Source: Afifella aestuarii
GTDB lineage: Bacteria; Pseudomonadota; Alphaproteobacteria; Rhizobiales; Afifellaceae
Assembly (NCBI RefSeq): GCF_004023665.1
Contig: NZ_SAUF01000002.1
Coordinates: 1,156,391-1,220,390 of the forward strand
Direction: 5' to 3'
Length of the DNA stretch: 64,000 nucleotides
Position 1 is the stretch's first letter, and every line of letters begins with the position of its first letter. A model generated the notes under the pieces. That model was not told the origin of the DNA, made no database searches, and saw only the letters and a program-made list of their open reading frames with translations. Made by a program: the position numbers and the translations under genes. Below, one piece after another: positions 34,973-42,176 of the stretch.

Positions 34973-36178
34973 TACCTAAGCCATTGATAAAAGTGCAGTC
35001 TTTCACCCTTCGCCTTGCACCTGATGTGCACCGCCAATGGCGACCCGCGCACCATCGGCCGGGAGATAGGGTATGCGGAGACGAGCCTTGCCGCCCGGTT
35101 CCGGTTCAAGCGCATGCGCCAAGACCAGCCGCAGACGCTCTGCCTAAACGGTGCAGGCGCTTAGGTCCAAAATGCCGCCGCGCGGCGGCGCAGGGGGTAA
35201 AATCCGCGTTGGAGCTGGGATCTTGGGAAAGAGAAAGCAGCGCGGCTGCCGCAGTGTCGAGGACGATCTGCCGCGAATGGAGATCGAGTGTCCGGCGCTC
35301 CCGGACGGCCGGGACAGAGTCCCGGGCGCTCATTCCGCTAGGCAGGTAGAGGCGCTCGGCCCGCACGGCTGACACGTAGAAGTCTACTCGTTCCGCATTC
35401 ACGAGCCGCTGCAGCGTCGCGGGTCGGTTGGGCCGCGCTTCGGCAAAGTCGCGAGCATGCGGCAGGACAACAAGGTCCTTACCCGGCATCTCTCGTTGCG
35501 TTTTCGATGCCGAGTGATCAGGACTGTCAAACTAGTCGTTCGGCGCAAATCCTCGTGTCGTTCATCAGGTCCTGGGCCCGATGGCCGTCCCGTCGGCCGC
35601 CACTGGGGAAGTCTTGCCGTATTCGCCAACGGCAAGTCGCTGATGCTCGCAGACACGCAACGCCGTTTCCTTTGAAGCTAAAATTCTGGAAACGGCGAAA
35701 GAGGGGGGCTTCGGGGTCGGGAATGCCTTCTTTGACCCGCAGCAGAGTCCCGCCCGAAGTGTTGTGCGGAGCATACACTTTGTGAGGCAGGCCCCCAGCC
35801 GGTCGGGTCCGGCTGGGCTGAACCTTGTCGCCGAAGGGAACCCCACCTCATCGTGGGCATGCTTGTCTACAGGTTCAAATCGAGCCGCGCGAAGGTTGTT
35901 CGGAAGCGATCTTATTTAGATAGAATTTCTCTCAGAAGTGTCGTCCGCTAATGCCGAGGCGTGTGGGGCGGAAATACAAAGCGAGCCCTCGGTTCAATGG
36001 GGAGGGGCGCTCGGTATAGGTTACGGTTCGCTGAAGCTTGCTTCGGCCATTCGTGTACTGAGGACATTGCCTTGCCGATCTCTGCACTTTTAATTGGTCC
36101 GGCCGGTGCTCTTGTGCGTTCGGATGGATCGCGATCAGCCGAGTCCCTCAGGAGGGCATAGATGAAGGGGAGAGTTGC
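34973..36178. other. 1.2-kb region after tRNA-Ser: decayed sequence, no intact gene
   Basis: No frame here can be supported as an intact gene. Two protein-like stretches on the minus strand stand out: one at about 35106-35489 (LVVLPHARDFAEARPNRPAT, VDFYVSAVRAERLYLP) and one starting near 35778 (YAPHNTSGGTLLRVKEGIPD) that shifts frame further on. They look like remains of decayed genes I cannot identify. A perfect hairpin (CCCAGCCGG/CCGGCTGGG, 35794-35817) lies inside. The position just after a tRNA suggests an old insertion site, but no repeated tRNA 3' end was found. Confidence 0.5.
35794..35817. repeat. Perfect 9-bp inverted repeat
   Basis: CCCAGCCGG (35794-35802), loop TCGGGT, CCGGCTGGG (35809-35817). 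Strong GC-rich hairpin in non-coding, decayed DNA. It could be an old terminator or a mobile-element end. Confidence 0.7.
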
Positions 36179-37000
36179 ATGAATGCGAAGATCGCGGTGA
36201 TTCCAGTATTCATGCTGATCGCGGGAGCGGGCATTGCCAATGCTGCACCAACGCAGGAGCTGGTCGATTTCTTTGTTGAGCAGGGCTGCGCGATCGGACC
36301 TTTGACGAGGGCCGTCGCCCGAAGTGCTGGCTTTTCCGACACGGACATCGACGCTCTGGTCGCGGAAGCCGATGACAGTGCCGAAACCATCCGGACCGGA
36401 GATTGGGTCGTGCTTCCGACAAGCCTTTGCCGCATTTCGCCGCCCGAGGTTAGAAGTGAGATCCGCCTCGATGATCCCGAGGTGCAAGCGGTGACGACAT
36501 CAATCGACGCCTATGCTGAATTCGACGAGATCGGCTGTTTTTTAAGTGGGCAGGAGATCACCGAGCGCGTTCAAGAGACGCGAGGATGGGGTCAGGAGAA
36601 AGCGTTTCGTGAGTATCTGCGGTTCCTTGCGGAAAATCTTCGCAGCCACGACATTACTTTTTATAGTGATGATATGCTCAAAACGCCCCCCGGATTCCAG
36701 GTCCTGACGGGCGATTGCGCCGATGTGCCGAATATCGAAGACATTCGGCGATCGCAGGTGCTGCGTGACCGGGAGTTCGACACGCTTGTGCGCACCGATT
36801 CCCGCGAAGTCGTATGCCTTCGCGATGACGCCCCCAGTTACCGCTTCATGGAGCTTGCGCACAAACTTACGGGTGGCGAGATCACCAATGCCTGGATGTT
36901 CTTCGAGGTGAAGCTGATGGCCCTCGGCGGCGGCTGGTTCGTGGGAACCAGCGCCACACAAAAAGGTACGCCCCGGCCTCCGCTTTGCCGGTTCGAGTAA
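36179..37000 (+). CDS. Uncharacterised secreted protein with six mature cysteines, 273 aa
   Basis: The signal peptide is clear (IAVIPVFMLIAGAGIANA, cleaved before APTQ). The mature part has six Cys (GCAIG, LCRIS, GCFLS, DCADV, VVCLRD, LCRFE), an even number consistent with three disulfides in the periplasm. AAGGGGAG precedes the ATG. The C-terminal third contains a hydrophobic stretch (WMFFEVKLMALGGGWFVG), probably a core strand rather than TM. No family recognised. It neighbours a relic and orphan membrane genes, so is probably accessory. Confidence 0.7.
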   Translation: MNAKIAVIPVFMLIAGAGIANAAPTQELVDFFVEQGCAIGPLTRAVARSAGFSDTDIDALVAEADDSAETIRTGDWVVLPTSLCRISPPEVRSEIRLDDPEVQAVTTSIDAYAEFDEIGCFLSGQEITERVQETRGWGQEKAFREYLRFLAENLRSHDITFYSDDMLKTPPGFQVLTGDCADVPNIEDIRRSQVLRDREFDTLVRTDSREVVCLRDDAPSYRFMELAHKLTGGEITNAWMFFEVKLMALGGGWFVGTSATQKGTPRPPLCRFE

Positions 37001-37050
37001 GCCATGCTGAGAGAGGGGAAGAGACGCGTACGCCGTGGGCTTTTGCGGCT

Positions 37051-37155
37051 CTAAGTATGCTGATAAACGGCGACGACTTCATCGAGGCGGCGCTGTTCAA
37101 GATCGCTTCGGCGGATCAGAAAGTCGACCGCTCCATTGGTGAAACGCGCTTGCAT
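37051..37155 (-). pseudogene. Relic of a duplicated DUF1963 gene (C-terminal 34 codons)
   Basis: On the minus strand this reads FLIRRSDLEQRRLDEVVAVY and stops, nearly the same as the C-terminus of the intact gene at 38084-39124 (FLIRRSDLEQRRFDEVVAVY). Base identity over about 105 nt is near 88 percent by eye, including the stop region. Upstream homology is lost just beyond 37155. It marks an ancient tandem duplication with deletion of one copy. Confidence 0.85.
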
Positions 37156-37272
37156 TGTCGTCGGCGACACCTTAATTGAAGAATATGAATTCATTACGTC
37201 ATTATAATCAGTATTATTATGATATATGTAAAATATATAATATCAATTATTTTTACTATAACCGTATGTTAT

Positions 37273-37521
37273 ATGATGATACATGATCCGATGTATGGGT
37301 GGATGGTTCTCGCTTTTGGGTTGTTGTTGTCGATGATTATTTGAAATTTTGTGTCAATAAACAAAGAGAAATCGGATGATGATGGGGTCGTGAGTGATTA
37401 TATTTACGACCTATCACGGCCGGATCGCGGCGACATCCAGCATAAGGGTGATGGAGACCGCACGGAGATCCTGGCAAGCCACGTAGATCTGAAGCGAAAT
37501 GAAGTTTTTCTGGGAGATTGA
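37273..37521 (+). pseudogene. Small membrane-anchored protein gene interrupted by an in-frame TGA
   Basis: One frame runs from ATG 37273 through a TM-like stretch (GWMVLAFGLLLSMII), meets TGA at 37342-37344, and continues with no other stop through a hydrophilic tail (SINKEKSDDDGVVSDYIYDL, DRTEILASHVDLKRNEVFLG) to TGA at 37519-37521. Together these would be an 81-codon TM-plus-cytoplasmic-tail protein. The second part alone could start at GTG 37351 (56 aa). Either the gene is a pseudogene by a single Trp-to-stop change, or two small frames happen to align. Confidence 0.4.
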
Positions 37522-37628
37522 TGTTGCGGGTGACGGGTGGATCAATTTATAAAATAATTATATCGTTATAATTTTATTCTTATGGAGTTATGTTTTTATA
37601 TGTATGCAGCGCGCCGGAAATGATATAA

Positions 37629-38087
37629 ATGTATATTATAAGAATAATTAAGAGAATATTATTATATATTTTATTTTTTATTTTGTTTGATTGGATTTAT
37701 AGGAAGGGGGCTGAGGGTGAGTTCCCTAATTATCTGGTTGTGGTCGGAGCGTTCGTGGGGCTGTTGGTAATTATAATTTTAGGTTTTGGGGTTGCGTGTG
37801 CTTTAGGCAGGCGCGAGGGCAAGAACTGGCAGTCGAGCGTGGCTCGCCTTGGAGAAGACGGAGCGGCGCGACGCTCGCGTCTGGCCGGCGAGTGGGTCGT
37901 TGCCATCTCTATGTTTGGCGCACTGCCGTTTGCTTACGTCCTCGGTAGCGCATTTCCGGACAGCATTATGGGTCCGTTTGTCGTCAAGATGGCCTCCTAT
38001 CTGCTGATGATGCTCGTCGTATTTGTTCCCTTTGTCCGTGCCATGGACCGCAAGCGAAATCGGCTGAGGACTAACAAGATGCTCTAA
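37629..38087 (+). CDS. Uncharacterised membrane protein, about four TM helices
   Basis: 152 residues. Hydrophobic segments are near 7-22 (IKRILLYILFFILFDW), 36-58 (VVVGAFVGLLVIIILGFGVA), 90-108 and 117-137, with a basic C-terminus (RAMDRKRNRLRTNKML). The first 150 bases are very AT-rich and the rest is chromosome-like, so the 5' half may be a recent joint. The stop codon overlaps the stop of the convergent DUF1963 gene by 3 nt. No homologue recognised. Confidence 0.6.
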   Translation: MYIIRIIKRILLYILFFILFDWIYRKGAEGEFPNYLVVVGAFVGLLVIIILGFGVACALGRREGKNWQSSVARLGEDGAARRSRLAGEWVVAISMFGALPFAYVLGSAFPDSIMGPFVVKMASYLLMMLVVFVPFVRAMDRKRNRLRTNKML

Positions 38088-39124
38088 GTCTGCTGATAAA
38101 CGGCGACAACTTCATCGAAGCGGCGCTGTTCAAGATCGCTTCGTCGGATCAGGAAATAGACCGTTCCCTCGGTGAACCGCGCCTGCATCCAGTCGGAGAT
38201 GTCGAGCTGCAGCAGGAGTGTCCAGGTCTCGGCTTCCGCCTTGATGCGGGGAAGGTTTTCGCGCCAGAGCTCTTGCGGCAGGTGCTGGACCCCGAACTTA
38301 GAGACCACGACCGCATCGAGGCGAGGATCATCCTGTTCCGGTTCGGAGCTGCCGAGCAATTGCTGACGTCGCCAGTGCTCCTCCGGGTACATGTCGTGGT
38401 ATTCCACCAAGGCCGCTTCATAATCCTCTCGAAAACGTTCGCCGTCGTCCCCGGAGGCATCCCATCGCAATTCGGGAAGCCTTTCGGCGTCGAGTGACGC
38501 TGGGTGCGTGAGGCGCCAGGTCGCGGCCAACTTCATCTCGCGTTGCGGCGCGCCGTAGGCCGTGCCTTCCTCATCGTCGTGCCTTATGTCCGCAAGCGCT
38601 TCGAGCTCCGCTTGTGCCGCCTCGGCGAGATCGGAAGGCATATGAGCCTGCGAGAGGTTTGAAGCTGGCGAGGTATCCCAGATGACGCGGGCCGCGCGCG
38701 TGCCGGTGTCCCAAGGACCCGTCATATGGTCGTAGAAGAAGAGAAGCCGACCTTCTGATGGAAGGATCTCCGCTACCTCGCCAAGCGCGGTCGCTTCCTG
38801 GAGGTCGACTTGTGCGATGAAGGCGTAGGGCAGGCCGCGCTCCATATGGGCGCGCAGCTCGCGGCCCATCTCGGCATTTGCGCGCCCGGCTATCTCCTGC
38901 GGATCGCTCGGTATCGGCGGTCGGGGCCAGACAAAACCGTCCGACACGTCGGGCACGCCGCCGATATGGGTGTCGCCGAGGCGCCTATTTTCGGACGCAA
39001 CAGGCTTGAACACGATGGCAGGCACCAACGCCTCCACCATGCGCTCCAGCCGCGGCGGGTCGAACCAGTTTGCAAGTGCTGCCGTCGCTTCGGCCAGTCC
39101 GTCGAACAAAGCTCGTTTCCTCAT
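38084..39124 (-). CDS. DUF1963 (YwqG-like) family protein
   Basis: 346 residues from the ATG at 39124 (MRKRALFDGL); a further 38 in-frame codons upstream look non-coding. DUF1963 markers: SRIGG-like GDTHIGGVPDVSDGFVWPRP near 50-70, PYAFIAQVDLQEA, GRLLFFYDHMTGPWDTG, and the C-terminal LLLQLDISDWMQARFTEGTV then YFLIRRSDLEQRRFDEV. The biochemical role of this family is unsettled; proteins of this type occur among immunity-like and orphan genes. A degraded second copy of its 3' end lies 1 kb away. Confidence 0.82.
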   Translation of the reverse strand: MRKRALFDGLAEATAALANWFDPPRLERMVEALVPAIVFKPVASENRRLGDTHIGGVPDVSDGFVWPRPPIPSDPQEIAGRANAEMGRELRAHMERGLPYAFIAQVDLQEATALGEVAEILPSEGRLLFFYDHMTGPWDTGTRAARVIWDTSPASNLSQAHMPSDLAEAAQAELEALADIRHDDEEGTAYGAPQREMKLAATWRLTHPASLDAERLPELRWDASGDDGERFREDYEAALVEYHDMYPEEHWRRQQLLGSSEPEQDDPRLDAVVVSKFGVQHLPQELWRENLPRIKAEAETWTLLLQLDISDWMQARFTEGTVYFLIRRSDLEQRRFDEVVAVYQQT

Positions 39125-39430
39125 CGTTTGGTGCGCCGGCCCCGCTGAGCTGTCGCTATGTCTCGCTGCTTTCAGGTTGGCAAATGCCGCCCTCTCCGAG
39201 ATCGTACACTGGATCGTACCGTGGTGATCCTGCAACACTCATCGACAGTCATAGTGATGACGGTTTGGCTTAAATCAGCGAAATATATTAAGGCATTCTA
39301 CAAGCAGAGAATTTTGGGGTTATGTTTATATTTGTTTCGCTTGCTGGATAATTGCCTAGCTGTGAGAATAGCGTTGTCTTCATAGAAGCGCCTCGCTATG
39401 CCTCCATTAGCTTTGCTGGGGGGCGATTGA

Positions 39431-40615
39431 ATGTACCGAGGTGCCGCCACTTTGGTGGTCTTGCTGTCGTTGGCGGGATGCGCGTCTTCGTATTTGCCGT
39501 CGGGCGGACCGAAGACCGGAGCAATTCGAAACACGACGCTTTCGCCGTCCGGTCAGCCTGTTCCCGTCGTCGATCTTTCAGTCGCGGCCTACTACATGGA
39601 ACCTCCGCAGTCCGTACTGGGTGAGGGCATGGAGCGCCCTGATGCGCCTCGTGGTGACCTCTCACGCCTCGGCCGGGTTGGTTACAACGCGACGCGACTG
39701 CGTCCGGGCGACGTGATCGAGGTGACCATTTTCGACACCGGTGAAGAGGGGTTGTTCGCCTCGACTGCGAGCAAATCGCTGGCACTTGGTCGATTCACGG
39801 TCGATTCCTCCGGCTTCGTAACTCTGCCCTTCGTTGGGCGCCAACGTGTGGTCGAGTCTACGCCCGCCGCACTGCAGGACCAGATCGTCAATGGCTTGCG
39901 TGGGTCGGCGGTCAATCCTCAGGCCGTGGTCAACGTCATCGAAAAGCCTGGAGCGGTTGTCACGGTCGATGGGGCGGTGCGTTCGCCTGGACGCTTCCCC
40001 ATTTCGGGAGGCGTATCGGTGCTGGATGCCATTGCCCTGGCCGGTGGAGCGCAATCCAAGCCACAGGAAACCACGGTCACGGTCGAGCGAGGGGGACACC
40101 GCGCGTCGGCCACGTTGGAGCGAGTGCTCGCCTCGCCCTCGCAGAACATCCCGCTTGCCCCGGGAGATCGCATTTTCCTCGGTGAGGACGAGGCGGCAGG
40201 GAAGACGTCTTATACGACCTACGGCGCGTTCAAGAGCGCGGGCGAATTTCCCTTCGAACCCGGAACGTTGACGCTCGACAAGGCGATCGGCCGGGCAGGT
40301 GGATTGCGTGACGATCAGGCCGATCCGCTGAATGTCTATCTCTTCCGGACCCAGAAGGTGCCTGGCGTCACTGCAGCGGTAAGTGCGGGGAAGAGCCCGG
40401 GAGCGCCAGCGCCGACAGTGCTGCGGCCGATCATTGTCAGGGTGAACATGAAGGACCCGGCGAGCTTCATCCAGATGCAGAGCTTCGAGATGCTCGACGG
40501 AGACATCCTCTATGCCACCAACGCGAAGTCGGTCGACTGGGCGAAGTATCTGAATTTCCTCAAATCGTCGCCGCCGCCATTGCCTGCTGCGCCTGCGCCG
40601 AGCGCGTCTTCTTAG
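39431..40615 (+). CDS. Outer-membrane polysaccharide export (OPX, Wza/KpsD-like) lipoprotein
   Basis: 394 residues. The lipobox LSLAGC gives a lipidated N-terminus. A Poly_export domain (NATRLRPGDVIEVTIFDTGE) is followed by SLBB-type domains (VTVDGAVRSPGRFPISGG, then TTYGAFKSAGEFPFEPGTLT). The C-terminus is short and Pro/Ala/Ser-rich with no Wza-type amphipathic helix. It normally forms the outer-membrane end of a capsule or exopolysaccharide exporter with a Wzc/GumC co-polymerase, but no other polysaccharide gene lies in the window. It converges on the T6SS operon with a 9-nt gap and occupies the place where Agrobacterium has impN. Confidence 0.88.
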   Translation: MYRGAATLVVLLSLAGCASSYLPSGGPKTGAIRNTTLSPSGQPVPVVDLSVAAYYMEPPQSVLGEGMERPDAPRGDLSRLGRVGYNATRLRPGDVIEVTIFDTGEEGLFASTASKSLALGRFTVDSSGFVTLPFVGRQRVVESTPAALQDQIVNGLRGSAVNPQAVVNVIEKPGAVVTVDGAVRSPGRFPISGGVSVLDAIALAGGAQSKPQETTVTVERGGHRASATLERVLASPSQNIPLAPGDRIFLGEDEAAGKTSYTTYGAFKSAGEFPFEPGTLTLDKAIGRAGGLRDDQADPLNVYLFRTQKVPGVTAAVSAGKSPGAPAPTVLRPIIVRVNMKDPASFIQMQSFEMLDGDILYATNAKSVDWAKYLNFLKSSPPPLPAAPAPSASS

Positions 40616-40624
40616 GCAAAGCTC

Positions 40625-42106
40625 TTACGCCGGTTCGGCGTCGATCACGATCGTCGTCACATTGTCGGAGACCTGAGCAAGGAGTGCGTCCTGAACGAGA
40701 AGGTCGACGGCGCGAGGTCTTTCCTCACGAAGCAGGATCTCGGCGATCGCCCGCTCCGGCAGGGCACGCACCAGAGGAGCGGAACATAGGAGAAAGCGGT
40801 CATGCGGCTGCAGGCCGTCACTGAACGTATCCAAAAGAACCGAGGTTTCGGGGCCTCCGATGGATCTCGCGAGGCGTCGCCGGATGCCGACCTCGACGTG
40901 ATCCCGCGTCAAGCCACGCATCATGCCGTCCCTCAATAGGTAACAGCGGACATCGCCCGCCCACAAAACGGAGAAGCGCCCCGCAAACTGGGCGAGCAAA
41001 GCCACGCTGGCGCCGCCGGAGGTGCGGTCGGAGGCTGCGGCGCTTCCGTTCATGTCCCGCGCTTGCCCGGCCCGGAGCAGCGTGTGCACCCGTCCGAGCT
41101 TGCCTTTGATATCTGCGACGAGCTGGTCCAAGGTCTCGTGCGGCGGGATGTCGTTGATTGCCCGAGCGACCGTCTGTGCGGCCCGCAGCGCTGCACCGTC
41201 TTTGCCGATGCCGTCCACGACGGCCATGATCGATGGATGGTCGCGCTGTATGGCGACATCCGCGTGAAGAGAAGAGCGCAGCCCTGGATGTTCTCCGAGG
41301 GTTGATGTCAACCGCAGCGGCGGACCGACCGCTTCGATCGGGTTATGTTGGCTGCGGGTCTTTTCAGAGTTGGCAATCCGTCGATGCTCGAAAGCTTCGG
41401 CGGATTCGTCTGCGGCGGGCAGGGAGTCGCGGCCGACGGATGTGTGCAAGCTCCTCGGCAGGTGGGAATGCTCGTGCAGGGCCGATCTGTTTGCGGCAGG
41501 CGCCGAAGAAAGCATGGTGAGGAACGCCGCCGGTGTCGGGAGCCCTTCGGCGGTAAAGCCGGTCGGCCAACCGTGCGGCCCACGTTCGGTCCACCATTCT
41601 GAGATTGAGGCCGACGGGCGTGAGCTGTGACCGAAGACGGTCGGTGGGCGCAGGCGCCTTAGCTTGTCCCGGAAGACAATAAGATCGAAATCCGGCTGCC
41701 GGGCCGTTTCGGCCATGGCTTCGAGTGCGGTGAACCAGGTTCTGTCGTCTGCCACACGTTGCGGATCCATGGCAGCGTCGAGACGGGCCGCAGCAATGAG
41801 AGGAAAGCAGCGCCCGATACGGTCGCGGCTCGGCAGCAAGACGCCAGCCATGCCGTGCGGGCCACAAAGCCCCGCCGCCAGGGTGAAACGCCAGGGCGGC
41901 GCCGCGAGAAAACTCTCCCGCCAAGCGTCGCCAAGCGCCTGACGGCTGGCGACCAAACCTTGCTGCAACCAAGCGCTGAATGCCTCGAGAAAGCGGGGGT
42001 CGAGGTCGGCCGAAACGAAGTCTCCATGGGTCGGCACCTTGCCGAAGAATCCAGGATGAGCTGCTTCGACATGCTTTTCTGTCCTGCGCCCCCTCCGGCC
42101 GATCAT
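40625..42106 (-). CDS. tagF-pppA: TagF-PppA fusion (T6SS post-translational regulator, ImpM)
   Basis: 493 residues. The N-terminal TagF/ImpM domain starts with GFFGKVPTHGDFVSADLD (about 19-36) and contains DRIGRCFPLIAAARL. After a Ser/Arg-rich linker comes a PP2C-like phosphatase domain: SSLHADVAIQ (metal Asp position), MAVVDGIGKDGAALRAA, SVLWAGDVRCYLLRDG and the terminal SDNVTTIVID. The usual NED and GMGG motifs are changed to HAD and GIGK. In Agrobacterium the fused TagF represses T6SS activity by acting on Fha. GGGAGG precedes the ATG. Last gene of the leftward operon; no PpkA kinase gene follows. Confidence 0.9.
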   Translation of the reverse strand: MIGRRGRRTEKHVEAAHPGFFGKVPTHGDFVSADLDPRFLEAFSAWLQQGLVASRQALGDAWRESFLAAPPWRFTLAAGLCGPHGMAGVLLPSRDRIGRCFPLIAAARLDAAMDPQRVADDRTWFTALEAMAETARQPDFDLIVFRDKLRRLRPPTVFGHSSRPSASISEWWTERGPHGWPTGFTAEGLPTPAAFLTMLSSAPAANRSALHEHSHLPRSLHTSVGRDSLPAADESAEAFEHRRIANSEKTRSQHNPIEAVGPPLRLTSTLGEHPGLRSSLHADVAIQRDHPSIMAVVDGIGKDGAALRAAQTVARAINDIPPHETLDQLVADIKGKLGRVHTLLRAGQARDMNGSAAASDRTSGGASVALLAQFAGRFSVLWAGDVRCYLLRDGMMRGLTRDHVEVGIRRRLARSIGGPETSVLLDTFSDGLQPHDRFLLCSAPLVRALPERAIAEILLREERPRAVDLLVQDALLAQVSDNVTTIVIDAEPA

Positions 42107-42176
42107 CTTCCGCCTCCCTCGGTCGCCCCAAGAGTGAGAGCATGAACACTTTTTATGCGGTCGCTGCCGATGGAGG

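Noticed and set aside
34881..39430. Genomic island bounded by a repeated tRNA-Ser 3' end
   Set aside because: I looked for a second copy of the CCTCTCCGCCA end downstream and found none, and no integrase gene is present; only decay is supported.
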